Assembly (NCBI GenBank): GCA_944415565.1
Contig: CALYBQ010000010.1
Span: 62,001 to 126,000, forward strand
Length of the DNA: 64,000 nucleotides
From: an uncultured Rikenellaceae bacterium
GTDB lineage: Bacteria > Bacteroidota > Bacteroidia > Bacteroidales > Rikenellaceae
Direction: 5' to 3'
In this document: piece by piece, positions 34,190 to 43,207 of the stretch
Numbering within the stretch: the first letter of the stretch is position 1
Layout of the letters: every line of letters starts with the position of its first letter
Position numbers and translations under genes: made by a program
Notes under the pieces: model-generated
The model's input: only the letters and a program-made list of their open reading frames with translations
The model's database searches: none
Told to the model about the DNA's origin: nothing

Positions 34190-36193
34190 TTAAAGGATAA
34201 GGCGCGACAGTTTTCGGGCTATCGACATACGTTCGCGGTTGAGGGCCGCTATGCGGTGCGTGATGTCCAGTAGTTCGTCGTCGGGGAGATTCTCGTCCTT
34301 GAGCTGCTCCTGCAACGAGTCGATAATGCTTTCGATGGCTTTGGACTTATATAGAATTACCGCTCGCGGAACGTTCTCAGCCAGTTTGTCTATTTCGTTT
34401 TCGATCACGACGTCGAATTTCTGCCACATCTTGCTCACGGCGTAGTTTTCGCTGTCGGTCAGTATGTCTACGGCCGCGTTGCATACTTCCGGATCGGGAT
34501 GGTTGATGAAATAGTGCAGGCCGATCTCATTGTCTGCCTCCGCCGTTTCGTCTTCGCTTTCGGCCAACCGTTGGTTGTATAGTTCCACGTATGTGTCGTA
34601 CAGTGCTCTATACCGCGGGTTGCGGAACGTGAGTCCGTTGGCTTCGAGATCGCCTATGATGATGCCGGCCACGTTGAGCTCTACGAACGATTTTCCCTCT
34701 TTGTACTTGAAGTTCCGATGTCCGTACTTTATGAGGTATTTGACGAGCTCTTTTTCAAGTTCGTCCATATTGCTGCCGGCTGTGATGCCTTTCAGACCGG
34801 AGAGATTCTCCATGCGACGGCGTTCGTCGCGCTGCTGTTCCTGCTGGTTGCGTATGAAGTTGCGGGTTTGCTCGTCCGAACCGTGCGAAATTCGTTTCCG
34901 GGCTACCTCCGATGTGAGCAGCTGGAAATCCATGTCCATTTTTGCGGCCGTCTCCTTGGTGTAGAGCGAACGCATGATGGGGTCTGGGACTTCGGCGATG
35001 GAAGCGACTATATCCGAGATCAGTTCCGCACGTTTTATAGGGTCGCCGCTTGCCGACTCCTTCAGTAGGGAACGGGTTTTGAATGCAATGAAATCCTCCT
35101 CGTTAGACGTGATGTATTCGCGGACCTGTGCTGCGCTGTGGCTGCGGGCGAACGAGTCTGGGTCTTCACCGTCGGGCAGCGGTACTACGCGCACGTTCAT
35201 GCCCTCGCGCAGTATCATGTTTATGCCGCGCAGCGATGCGTGTATTCCTGCCGAGTCGCCGTCGTATATTACGGTGACGTTGCGGGTGAAACGGCCGATG
35301 AGCCGTATCTGTTCTGTCGTGAGCGACGTACCGGACGATGCCACTACGTTCTCGACTCCCGACTGGTGCATGGAGATGACGTCGGTGTAGCCTTCGACGA
35401 GTATGCAGTTGTCTTCCTGCCCGATGGCTTTCTTGGCGAAGAACAGTCCGTAGAGTACGTTGCTCTTGTGGTATATCTCGCTTTCGGGCGAATTGACGTA
35501 TTTAGCGACTTTTTTGTCGGTACGAAGCGTGCGGCCGCCGAAAGCCACGACACGTCCGCTGACAGAGTGTATAGGGAACATTACCCGCCCGAAAAAACGA
35601 TCGTAGTAGCGGCCGTCGCTCTCGCGTTTTCCGGATAGGCCTGTTCCGATGAGGAACTCTTCTTGATAGCCCGCAGCGAGCGCGGCTTGGGTAAAAGCGT
35701 CGCCGGCCGACGGGCAGTAGCCTAGGCGGAACTTCTCTATGGTAGAGTCGGAGAACCCGCGTTCCCGGAAGTAACTCAGCCCGATGTTGCGCCCTTCGTC
35801 CGTACCCGAGAGGGTTTCCCGGAACCAATCGGCGGCATAGCTGTTCACGACCATCATGCTTTCACGGTCGTCGTTCTTGCGTACCTCTTCGGGTGAAAGC
35901 TCCCGTTCCTGTACCTCGATGCCGTACTTTTTTGCGACGTATTTCAGGGCCTCGACATAGCTCATGCCCTCGTGCTCCATCACGAAAGTCACGGCGTTAC
36001 CACCTTTGCCGCAGCCGAAGCATTTGAACAGGCCCTTGGCCGGAGAGACGACGAACGACGGCGTTTTTTCGTTGTGGAAAGGGCAGCAGGCTTGGTAGTT
36101 TATACCCTTTTTCTTGAGCGATATGAAATCACTTACCACCTCGACGATATTCGCCGCGGCATATATCTTATCGACCGTACTCCTGTCTATCAT
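34190..36193 (-). CDS. dnaG: DNA primase
   Basis: 667 residues. DnaG synthesises RNA primers at the replication fork. The N-terminal zinc ribbon has CPFHNEKTPSFVVSPAKGLFKCFGCGKGG (about 37-65, CHC2 type). The core has the TOPRIM fold with VEGYTDVISMHQSG and YDGDSAG, whose Glu and Asp residues bind the catalytic metals. The RNA-polymerase-domain motif FGGRT is also visible. The C-terminal third is helical and would bind the DnaB helicase. Start at 36193 follows the family N-terminus. Upstream are a TATCTTTA box (36216-36223) and a 20-bp perfect palindrome (36239-36258) at the -33 position, which may be an operator. Confidence 0.96.
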   Translation of the reverse strand: MIDRSTVDKIYAAANIVEVVSDFISLKKKGINYQACCPFHNEKTPSFVVSPAKGLFKCFGCGKGGNAVTFVMEHEGMSYVEALKYVAKKYGIEVQERELSPEEVRKNDDRESMMVVNSYAADWFRETLSGTDEGRNIGLSYFRERGFSDSTIEKFRLGYCPSAGDAFTQAALAAGYQEEFLIGTGLSGKRESDGRYYDRFFGRVMFPIHSVSGRVVAFGGRTLRTDKKVAKYVNSPESEIYHKSNVLYGLFFAKKAIGQEDNCILVEGYTDVISMHQSGVENVVASSGTSLTTEQIRLIGRFTRNVTVIYDGDSAGIHASLRGINMILREGMNVRVVPLPDGEDPDSFARSHSAAQVREYITSNEEDFIAFKTRSLLKESASGDPIKRAELISDIVASIAEVPDPIMRSLYTKETAAKMDMDFQLLTSEVARKRISHGSDEQTRNFIRNQQEQQRDERRRMENLSGLKGITAGSNMDELEKELVKYLIKYGHRNFKYKEGKSFVELNVAGIIIGDLEANGLTFRNPRYRALYDTYVELYNQRLAESEDETAEADNEIGLHYFINHPDPEVCNAAVDILTDSENYAVSKMWQKFDVVIENEIDKLAENVPRAVILYKSKAIESIIDSLQEQLKDENLPDDELLDITHRIAALNRERMSIARKLSRLIL

Positions 36194-36215
36194 AGATGCT
36201 CGTGATTTCGGTGGG

Positions 36216-36223
36216 TAAAGATA
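36216..36223 (-). promoter_or_regulatory. -7-like box (TATCTTTA) for dnaG
   Basis: Minus-strand TATCTTTA, one base off TAnnTTTG, 22 bases before the dnaG ATG. Confidence 0.4.
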
Positions 36224-36238
36224 CTAAGATTAGATGAG

Positions 36239-36258
36239 ATGTACATTATAATGTACAT
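36239..36258. promoter_or_regulatory. 20-bp perfect palindrome at the dnaG promoter (candidate operator)
   Basis: atgtacattataatgtacat reads the same on both strands across all 20 bases. It lies 15 bases upstream of the -7-like box, covering the place where a -33 element would be. It has no loop and no T tract after it, so a terminator is unlikely. Confidence 0.5.
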
Positions 36259-36344
36259 TCGGTATTCGTTTTAATTTCCGTTTTGTCGTTTATTCCGACG
36301 CGGCCTGTCATTCGTCGGATGCCGAGTGCCTTGACGGGATGTTT

Positions 36345-36899
36345 TTAGGCGGGAATATTGAATTCCGCCGTTAGGTCATGGCGTACTTCGTCCAGCCAGA
36401 ACGTTTTGGTGATACGGTATCTCCCTGCCGGTAGTTGGTAGTAGTCGCCGACAGGAATGCGGAAACGGTACAGTGCCCGTACTTTGTCGCTGAGGAACAG
36501 GTCGTCTTCCCATGCCATACCGGTGATTTTCGATTCCGGATTTATCCACTCGCCATCGCTCCAGACCTGTAAATTCCAACTGCGCCCGAAAGACAACCCC
36601 TTGTCTGTCGGGTTCGCTACTAACACATTGATGACCTTGACGTTCTCCCAATATTGATTTTGTTCCGTCCACATAGAGACCGTTTCCCCTTCGTAGTCGG
36701 CAGGCAGGTCTTCGGTGTACCATAACCGGCATTGTGGCAGCTCGTAAATTACTGTGTCTCTGTCCTGCTCCACGTCCTTGTCCGCTATGGCTATCGTCAT
36801 GTCGTCCGCATTCTCGGCGGTCGATTGTTTCTTTTGTTTATTGGTGCAGCCGACGGCGAGAGTGCAAAGAATCCATAAAAGTGCTGTTCTCGTTTTCAT
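36345..36899 (-). CDS. Lipoprotein with bacterial Ig-like domain
   Basis: 184 residues from the ATG at 36899 with lipobox LAVGC (Cys18). After a polar linker rich in Lys, Gln and Asp, residues about 55-184 look like the bacterial Ig-like fold seen in small Bacteroidetes lipoproteins: YENVKVINVLVANPTDKGLSFG-type strands, then NLQVWSDGEW, then YQLPAGRYRITKTFW. The order ending in PAGRYRI is typical. Function unknown; probably anchored in the outer or inner membrane facing the periplasm or surface. It sits downstream of a six-hairpin glycosidase (108-base gap) and upstream of dnaG on the same strand. No enzymatic residues are seen. Confidence 0.7.
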   Translation of the reverse strand: MKTRTALLWILCTLAVGCTNKQKKQSTAENADDMTIAIADKDVEQDRDTVIYELPQCRLWYTEDLPADYEGETVSMWTEQNQYWENVKVINVLVANPTDKGLSFGRSWNLQVWSDGEWINPESKITGMAWEDDLFLSDKVRALYRFRIPVGDYYQLPAGRYRITKTFWLDEVRHDLTAEFNIPA

Positions 36900-37007
36900 G
36901 TCGCAAAATTGATACAGTGTGTTGAAGAATTTTTTGCAGGTTGAATCTGTTGTCCGTAGATGGACGAAAGGACCTGATGACTTTCGTTGCGGGGGCATAT
37001 GTGCGTT

Positions 37008-39134
37008 CTATGGCATGGGTCGGAGCCCTTCCCACTTTACTTTCCACTTTCCGTCTTTCGGAAATCCGGGGGCGTCGGTGTCCTGCCCGTCCCATCCGGC
37101 ACACATCATGGCGACAGCGGAGAGCAGTCCGCCGTTTCCGGGCAGGTAGATGCGCAGTGTGTTGTTCTGGTAATTGTGTCCGTTGGGGAGGTAGGTGTTC
37201 GTGCGCTTGTCCATAAGCAATGCGTCCACCGCTTTGTCAGGTTCTCCGAGCCTTGCCGCACACATTGCTACCATCGGGAAGTCCCAGCCCCATGTGTGTC
37301 CCCAATTCCAGTTGTCCCATATCCAATCGAGCGTATTGCTCATAGTTTCGGATTCGAACAGCCTGTTGCCGGGCAGTATGCCGTAAGCGCCGAGTACAGC
37401 CATGTGGTCCGAGGTGAACCGCCTGTCGTGATAGGTCTGCGGGGCAGATTCTGCCGTCAGGTAGAGACCGTCTTTTTGTGCGAGTACGGACAACTTGTCG
37501 ATGATGTCGTCCCATTTCTGATTACGCGCCAATCCTGATCTTTCGCGCCACTGTTGCGCTACTGACAGTCCGTAATGCCAATACGACAACTCGAAAGGCG
37601 GGTTTACGGTCTCTTCCGGACGCATCATCTCCTGTGCCGGGATAAGTCCTTTGAGTATGTAGCGGTTGTTCAGTGAGTCGTACGATACGAAAGAGGCCAT
37701 GAAGTCGGCCGTTTCGAAGACGAGATTTTTGTATTTAGTTATCGTCTCCTCGGACGGGTTCTGCCTATACAGCAGTTCGGCCATATAGATGTAATGCGGT
37801 TGCTGCCAGACGAGGAACGGGCCGATGTCGGACGGAGATTCCTCTCCTGTCGGGTCGGTCATTTTCATCCAACGCACGCCGTCGAATCCTTGCCGCTCGG
37901 CCGTTGCTTTGGCTGCAGGGGCCGCTTCGGTGTACCACGGCATACTGCGTTCCAAGAGCTCCGGCCGCCCCCATAGCGCGAAGTGTACGGCGTGCCACCA
38001 GTGCATTTCGAGGTGGAATTTCCCGTGCCAACTGTTGTAGGTCAGTCCTGTCTCCTGCGGCGGCTCGTTTCCGGAACATTGTATGGCCGTCAGATATTGC
38101 GACAGGACGATACGTCGCTCCAATTCATCGGCTCGCGGATCGGTGCTGCCGGAGAGGTCCACCGCTCCGCCACTCTGCCAGAAGTTCTTCCAGTGACGTT
38201 CTGTGGCTGCGAGGCTCGCATCGAATGACGGTGTGACGCTGTCCGGCATCGTTGGTGTGAATTCCACTGTGAACTTTGCGTCCTTTCCCGAAGGTGTCAG
38301 GACGAAATAATGCGGTTCTTTTTCATTCACGTCCATGCCGCCTTCCCAGCATACGTTGACGTAATATTTCGTTGTGTCGAGCGTGCGTTCTATGATTAGC
38401 TGGCGGTCGTCCTTGCGGATTATCCTGCTCGAATGTCTGTTAAGCTTTTCCCAGTCGCAGGCGTCATCCGTGTGCTGGCCAGTGGGGTATGGGAACCTCA
38501 GCCTAAGAGCCAGTTTTCCGGTCGGTATCAGATCGGAGACGACTTCTCCGGCTACCATATCTCTTTCCGGGTGGCTGAGCGTACTGACCTCTACCGGGAT
38601 ACCCGACACCGAAAAGCTGCTTTTTATTACTCCCTTCCACATATCGAGTCTCTGGTCTATCGCGGTAATGCTGTCTGTTGGAGTGGGGTTGCCTGCGCTG
38701 TCGGTAAGCTCGAGGCCGATTGTCCCGAGGTGCATCCGGTGCATGTTGGCACGCAGGTAATCGACTGCGTCAGAGTGTCTTCCTTGTCCCCTCCTGCCGA
38801 CCGGATAGGTCTCGTCCCGCCCGCGTTTGAGGTTGTATGGGCGAAGTACGTCTTCGAGGACGTAGTTGCTGTCATTGGGAAAGCTATGCCATCCCCAGAC
38901 AGATTGTGTACCGAGCGGTACGCCTTGTGAATATTGTTCGGGGAATGTCTGTAAACCGGTGATGTCTACCGTGAATGCGAAATTGCCGTTTCCTACTGAT
39001 AGTGACGAAAGTGAATCGACCGCCGTTATTCTCGGATTGTGGCGCGACACGAGGGCATGGCGGTCTATTTTTGCATTGCAGGAGGCGAGCAGAATCGCCG
39101 CGATAAGAGTGAGCGGATATGCCAGTAGTTTCAT
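37008..39134 (-). CDS. Exported six-hairpin glycosidase (GH65/GH95-like) lipoprotein
   Basis: 708 residues from the ATG at 39134 with a lipoprotein signal (lipobox LLASC, Cys19). The N-terminal beta-sandwich (about 25-300; SLSVGNGNFAFTVDITGLQTF is the usual opening) is followed by an (alpha/alpha)6 barrel with the conserved GLTYNSWHGKFHLEMHWWHAVHFALWGRPELLERSMPWY segment, whose Glu is a catalytic candidate, and later PEETVNPPFELSYWHYGL and NWNWGHTWGWDFPMVA. This layout is shared by several inverting hydrolase and phosphorylase families, so the substrate is open. Probably surface or periplasmic and part of glycan uptake, although no SusC/D pair adjoins. A 16-bp palindrome lies in its leader. 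Confidence 0.65.
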   Translation of the reverse strand: MKLLAYPLTLIAAILLASCNAKIDRHALVSRHNPRITAVDSLSSLSVGNGNFAFTVDITGLQTFPEQYSQGVPLGTQSVWGWHSFPNDSNYVLEDVLRPYNLKRGRDETYPVGRRGQGRHSDAVDYLRANMHRMHLGTIGLELTDSAGNPTPTDSITAIDQRLDMWKGVIKSSFSVSGIPVEVSTLSHPERDMVAGEVVSDLIPTGKLALRLRFPYPTGQHTDDACDWEKLNRHSSRIIRKDDRQLIIERTLDTTKYYVNVCWEGGMDVNEKEPHYFVLTPSGKDAKFTVEFTPTMPDSVTPSFDASLAATERHWKNFWQSGGAVDLSGSTDPRADELERRIVLSQYLTAIQCSGNEPPQETGLTYNSWHGKFHLEMHWWHAVHFALWGRPELLERSMPWYTEAAPAAKATAERQGFDGVRWMKMTDPTGEESPSDIGPFLVWQQPHYIYMAELLYRQNPSEETITKYKNLVFETADFMASFVSYDSLNNRYILKGLIPAQEMMRPEETVNPPFELSYWHYGLSVAQQWRERSGLARNQKWDDIIDKLSVLAQKDGLYLTAESAPQTYHDRRFTSDHMAVLGAYGILPGNRLFESETMSNTLDWIWDNWNWGHTWGWDFPMVAMCAARLGEPDKAVDALLMDKRTNTYLPNGHNYQNNTLRIYLPGNGGLLSAVAMMCAGWDGQDTDAPGFPKDGKWKVKWEGLRPMP

Positions 39135-39171
39135 TGTTTTTGTGTTCGGGTTTATCTGCGGCATTGGGGGG

Positions 39172-39187
39172 CGCATACATGTATGCG
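39172..39187. repeat. 16-bp perfect palindrome in the leader of the glycosidase gene
   Basis: cgcatacatgtatgcg is identical on both strands. It lies between the -7 box at 39216-39223 and the ATG at 39134, so it would be in the transcript leader. Confidence 0.5.
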
Positions 39188-39215
39188 TTTATGCCTGCCG
39201 CTGTATTGAGCTTGT

Positions 39216-39223
39216 CAAATATA
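39216..39223 (-). promoter_or_regulatory. -7 box (TATATTTG) for the glycosidase gene
   Basis: Perfect TAnnTTTG match on the minus strand 81 bases before the ATG at 39134. Confidence 0.45.
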
Positions 39224-39373
39224 CGTCATTTGCCGGAATAATGGTAGCGTTGTGGACGGGAAAGGTGTTTGTGTACCGATAAAAATATAAGAATCGGCTG
39301 TGCTGCCGCGTTAATATAGCGTGCTGTGTCGGCAGATGTGGCGTCGGCGGTAATAAAGAAAGGAAAATAATCA

Positions 39374-39381
39374 TAACTTTG
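39374..39381 (+). promoter_or_regulatory. -7 box (TAACTTTG) directly before uvrB
   Basis: Perfect TAnnTTTG match ending 4 bases before the uvrB ATG, so transcription should begin at or within a base or two of the start codon. No -33 TTTG is seen. Confidence 0.5.
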
Positions 39382-39385
39382 CGAA

Positions 39386-41392
39386 ATGGACTTTAAGTTG
39401 GTATCCGAATATAAGCCGACCGGCGACCAGCCGGAAGCGATTGCGGAGTTGGTGTCGTCGATCCGCGGGCACAGCAGGCATAATACGTTGCTCGGCGTGA
39501 CAGGATCGGGCAAGACCTTTACCGTCGCCAATGTCGTGGAGCAGCTCCAGCGGCCTACGCTCGTGTTGAGCCACAATAAGACGCTTGCGGCTCAGCTATA
39601 CGGCGAGTTCCGCAATTTTTTTCCGGAGAACGCGGTCGAATATTTCGTGTCCTATTACGATTATTACCAGCCGGAGGCCTATCTCCCGGCATCGGATACG
39701 TATATAGAGAAGGACCTCTCGATAAACGACGAGATAGAACAGATGCGCCTGAAGACGACCTCTTCGCTGCTTTCGGGCCGCAGGGATGTGATAGTAGTGT
39801 CGAGCGTGTCGTGCCTGTACGGCATCGGAAACCCGGAAGATTTCCACGCGACATCGGTAGAGGTGCGGACCGGCGATGTGATAAGCCGCAAGAAGTTGCT
39901 TTATTCGCTCGTGGAGGCGCTCTATACACGGTCTGAGATGGACCTCGAGCGCGGGACATTCCGCGTGAACGGCGATACCATAGACATTCGATTGGCATAC
40001 GGCGATACCTGTTACCGACTGATGTTCTACGATGACGAGATAGAGATGATAACCCTTATCGACCCTGTTACGGGACAGCGGCTGTCTACGCTCGAAAGAG
40101 CGATAATCTATCCGGCTAACATGTTCGTGACGACACGCGAACGTATCAATACGGCTTTGGCCCAGATACAAATAGACCTCGGCAAGCAGATCGCGTTCTT
40201 CGAGCAGTCCGGGCGTCCGGCCGAGGCTCAGCGTATCAAACAGAGGGTCGAGTACGACCTCGAAATGATAAAGGAGCTTGGCTACTGTCCCGGCATAGAG
40301 AACTATTCGCGCTATTTCGACGGACGTCCGCCGGGCAGCCGTCCGTTCTGTCTGCTCGATTACTTTCCGAAGGACTATCTGCTCGTGATAGACGAGAGTC
40401 ATGTGACCATTCCGCAGATACGAGCCATGTACGGTGGAGACCGCTCGCGCAAGGAGAACCTTGTGGAGTATGGGTTCAGATTGCCGGCGGCGGTCGATAA
40501 CAGGCCGTTGAAATTCGACGAGTTCGAAGCTATGATGGGAGATACTATATATGTGAGCGCTACTCCTGCCGATTTCGAACTTATAAAATCGGAGGGGGCT
40601 GTGGTCGAACAGTTGATACGCCCGACCGGACTTGTTGACCCCCCGATAAAGGTACGCATCACGGACAACCAGATAGACGACCTTATGGAGGAGATACAGC
40701 AGCGTGTGAAGATCGAAGAAAGGGTGCTGGTGACGACGCTGACGAAACGTATGGCAGAGGAGTTGTCTAAATATTTCGACAGGATTGGAATACGGAACCG
40801 TTATATACATTCCGATGTCGATACGCTCGAACGGGTGCAGATACTCGACGACCTTCGGGCCGGATTGTTCGATGTATTGATAGGTGTGAACCTGTTGCGT
40901 GAGGGGCTCGACCTGCCCGAGGTGTCGCTGGTGGCGATAATGGACGCGGATAAGGAGGGCTTCCTGCGGAGCGAGCGGTCGCTGACGCAGACCGCCGGAC
41001 GTGCTGCACGTCATGCGAACGGGAATGTGATTATGTATGCGGAGAAGAGGACGGACTCGATGGGGATGGCGATTATGGAGAGCAACCGCCGCCGCGAGAA
41101 ACAGATCTCCTATAATATGCGTAACGGCATGCTTCCGACCGCCGCGCACAAGAGTAGCCGGGGTATGATCTCTGGAGATAGGCTTGCCGAGGGCGGAGCG
41201 GCATATCCGACGGCGGGTTCGCTGGCGATGGTAGCCGATGTGAAAGGTGGTTATTCGACGAAGGCCGAGTTGGAGGATGCAGTCGCCAAAGCCCGCGAGA
41301 TGATGGAGAAGGCTGCGAAAGAGCTCGATTTTATGGAAGCGGCCAAATATCGCGACGTGATGTATGCGTTGCAGGAGAAGTTGAAGGAATAA
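39386..41392 (+). CDS. uvrB: Excinuclease ABC subunit B
   Basis: 668 residues. UvrB verifies DNA damage and forms the preincision complex with UvrA and UvrC. The Walker A motif GVTGSGKT is at 37-44, the beta-hairpin that locks DNA follows (YFVSYYDYYQPEAYLPASDTYIEKD), and the helicase motif II is IDESHV. Later motifs are QRVKIEERVLVTTLTKRMAEEL, the HSDVDTLER segment and QTAGRAARHANG (motif VI). The C-terminal UVR motif that binds UvrC is present (KAREMMEKAAKELDFMEAAKYRD). Nothing is missing. Single gene; the nearby box at 39374-39381 suggests a leaderless message. Confidence 0.97.
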   Translation: MDFKLVSEYKPTGDQPEAIAELVSSIRGHSRHNTLLGVTGSGKTFTVANVVEQLQRPTLVLSHNKTLAAQLYGEFRNFFPENAVEYFVSYYDYYQPEAYLPASDTYIEKDLSINDEIEQMRLKTTSSLLSGRRDVIVVSSVSCLYGIGNPEDFHATSVEVRTGDVISRKKLLYSLVEALYTRSEMDLERGTFRVNGDTIDIRLAYGDTCYRLMFYDDEIEMITLIDPVTGQRLSTLERAIIYPANMFVTTRERINTALAQIQIDLGKQIAFFEQSGRPAEAQRIKQRVEYDLEMIKELGYCPGIENYSRYFDGRPPGSRPFCLLDYFPKDYLLVIDESHVTIPQIRAMYGGDRSRKENLVEYGFRLPAAVDNRPLKFDEFEAMMGDTIYVSATPADFELIKSEGAVVEQLIRPTGLVDPPIKVRITDNQIDDLMEEIQQRVKIEERVLVTTLTKRMAEELSKYFDRIGIRNRYIHSDVDTLERVQILDDLRAGLFDVLIGVNLLREGLDLPEVSLVAIMDADKEGFLRSERSLTQTAGRAARHANGNVIMYAEKRTDSMGMAIMESNRRREKQISYNMRNGMLPTAAHKSSRGMISGDRLAEGGAAYPTAGSLAMVADVKGGYSTKAELEDAVAKAREMMEKAAKELDFMEAAKYRDVMYALQEKLKE

Positions 41393-41621
41393 CGAAATAG
41401 CTTAACTTGGGGAAAATCGGACGATGGCATTTGCTACCTCTGCACGGGAAACGTTTTCCTGCTTATTGTAGCGAATGGTTGCCTGCGGAGAAGATATAAA
41501 TAGAGAAAGTTGCTGTCGGGCAGGGGAGTGTGCCGCCTGTAATGTTTCCGGATGGGACTATCAGTGATCGTAGTTTTGTGCTAATAAAAATATTTGCAGC
41601 GTGTCTGCGGATGAGTTAGAT

Positions 41622-42110
41622 ATGAATAGATTTTCGAATTTGCTTACGCGTTGCATAGATTGGTTCTATATAAAGCCGGTTGCCCGAATCGTTCCGCGCC
41701 AAACGTTCCGATATGGTGCGGTCGGTGCTTTAAACCTCCTTCTTACTTGGGTTTTATATTATCTTGCCAATCACTTCGTCGTACGCGACAGGTTTGTGGA
41801 TATGGGTGTTATCTCTGTTTCGCCACATATTGCGACGCTGTGTGTCATCGTGCCGTTCACGTTCCTCGCCGGCTTCTATCTTAACCGCAATGTGGCTTTC
41901 ACCCGGTCGCCGCTGCGCGACAGGACGCAATTCGTGCGCTACCTGCTTTCGTGGGGCGGGTCGCTCGTCATCAATTACGCCCTGCTGAAAGTGTTCGTAG
42001 AGGTGCTGGGGTTTTGGGACACTCCTTCGCAGATGTTGGCTTCGGTAATTATCGTCGGGTACAGCTACCTCATGCAGAAGTATTTTGCTTTTCGCGGGTG
42101 CGAGGAGTAG
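41622..42110 (+). CDS. GtrA family membrane protein
   Basis: 162 residues from the ATG at 41622; a GTG seven codons upstream is possible. Four membrane segments (about 30-48, 64-85, 96-114 and 125-150) with FRYGAVGALNLLLTWVLYYL at the start and SVIIVGYSYLMQKYFAF at the end are the GtrA signature. Family members flip or present lipid-linked sugars for surface glycosylation; the partner transferase is not adjacent here. Its last 41 bases overlap the 3' end of the convergent ROK kinase gene on the other strand. The preceding 208 bases (41393-41600) hold no gene or clear promoter. Confidence 0.85.
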   Translation: MNRFSNLLTRCIDWFYIKPVARIVPRQTFRYGAVGALNLLLTWVLYYLANHFVVRDRFVDMGVISVSPHIATLCVIVPFTFLAGFYLNRNVAFTRSPLRDRTQFVRYLLSWGGSLVINYALLKVFVEVLGFWDTPSQMLASVIIVGYSYLMQKYFAFRGCEE

Positions 42111-43110
42111 AGCCGATGGATTTTGTGCAATAGCCGTTTTCGTGTGTCAGGGCTTTTGACTCGGCCCATACCAATGCCGACGCCCCGAGTATCGCCGCAC
42201 TTTTTATCTGTAATTCGGACAACATCACTTTAACCTTGCCCCGGAATATGGGGAGCAGGGCTTCGTCCATATACTTCTTTGTCGGTTCGAGAATGTATTT
42301 TCCGGCTTTGGCTAATCCGCCGAACAGAAATATGGCTTCGGGCGATGTCATGGTGACGGTGTACGCCAAGGCTTTGCCGAGTGCCATGCCCGTGTGTTCG
42401 TAAGCCTCGATGGCGAGTTTGTCTCCTTCGAGCGCGGCCGTGGTGACCATTTCACACGATAGGTCGTTGAATGTTATGTCTCTGAACTTGCTCGGGCTGA
42501 TGGAGTCGGCCATGAGCTCGAATATAGTGCGTTTGATGCCGTTGGCCGAGGCGTATGCTTCGAGACATCCTCTGTGTCCGCAAGCACATTCGCGGCCGTG
42601 TTCCTTAACCATGATGTGGCCCAGCTCGGCGGCGAACCCGTCGTAACCGTAGATGAGCCGCCCGTTGGCTACCAGTCCGCCACCCACGCCTGTGCCCAAT
42701 GTCACTTCAATGAAATCCGTCATACCCTTGGCGCCGCCATATGTCATCTCGCCTATAGCTGCCGCGTTGGCGTCGTTGGTGACGAGGACAGGAAGCGAGG
42801 GGTAGTATCGTTTGACCGCGCTGACTATCGGGAGCTTTCCCTTCCACGCGAAGTTGGCAGCGTTCTCTATCGTACCTGTGGCGTTGTTGGACATCGGGGC
42901 GCCTATGCCTATTCCCACGAGTTCGATTTGTGGCGAGACTTTGGACAGCATGTTTTGTATGTTGTCGTGCAGAGCTTCTACGAACTCGTCGAAATCGGGA
43001 TAGTCGGATGTCGGGAATGCCGTCTCTGCGTGTATGTTGCCTTCGATGTCCACGAGGCCGAGCTTCGTGTTGGTGCCTCCTATGTCTATGCCTACGGCTA
43101 GTTTTTCCAT
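42070..43110 (-). CDS. ROK family sugar kinase (glucokinase-like)
   Basis: 346 residues. GIDIGGTNTKLGLVD near the N-terminus is the phosphate-binding motif; VTNDANAAAIGEMTYGGAKG and VTLGTGVGGGLVANGRL are ATP and sugar sites, and GHIMVKEHGRECACGHRGCLEAYAS includes the ROK zinc motif (CxCGxxGCxE). The ATP-dependent phosphorylation of glucose or a related hexose is expected. The fold ends near the SALVW segment (about residue 317); a further 29 residues, polar and Thr/Lys-rich, follow and their DNA overlaps the convergent gtrA gene. With the glycogen locus it would supply glucose-6-phosphate, an inference. Confidence 0.9.
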   Translation of the reverse strand: MEKLAVGIDIGGTNTKLGLVDIEGNIHAETAFPTSDYPDFDEFVEALHDNIQNMLSKVSPQIELVGIGIGAPMSNNATGTIENAANFAWKGKLPIVSAVKRYYPSLPVLVTNDANAAAIGEMTYGGAKGMTDFIEVTLGTGVGGGLVANGRLIYGYDGFAAELGHIMVKEHGRECACGHRGCLEAYASANGIKRTIFELMADSISPSKFRDITFNDLSCEMVTTAALEGDKLAIEAYEHTGMALGKALAYTVTMTSPEAIFLFGGLAKAGKYILEPTKKYMDEALLPIFRGKVKVMLSELQIKSAAILGASALVWAESKALTHENGYCTKSIGSTPRTREKQNTSA

Positions 43111-43173
43111 TTGTCGGGTGTAGTTTGGGTTTAAAGTTGCAATAAAAATAGTAATTATTCTTCTGAATAGAAC

Positions 43174-43181
43174 TATATTTG
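43174..43181 (+). promoter_or_regulatory. -7 box (TATATTTG) for the polyprenyl synthetase gene
   Basis: Perfect TAnnTTTG match 26 bases before the ATG at 43208. Confidence 0.5.
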
Positions 43182-43207
43182 CACAATTAACCGTAACCCA
43201 GTGGGCT

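Noticed and set aside
39596-41149. 517-codon minus-strand frame
   Set aside because: Antisense of uvrB, which has every expected motif.
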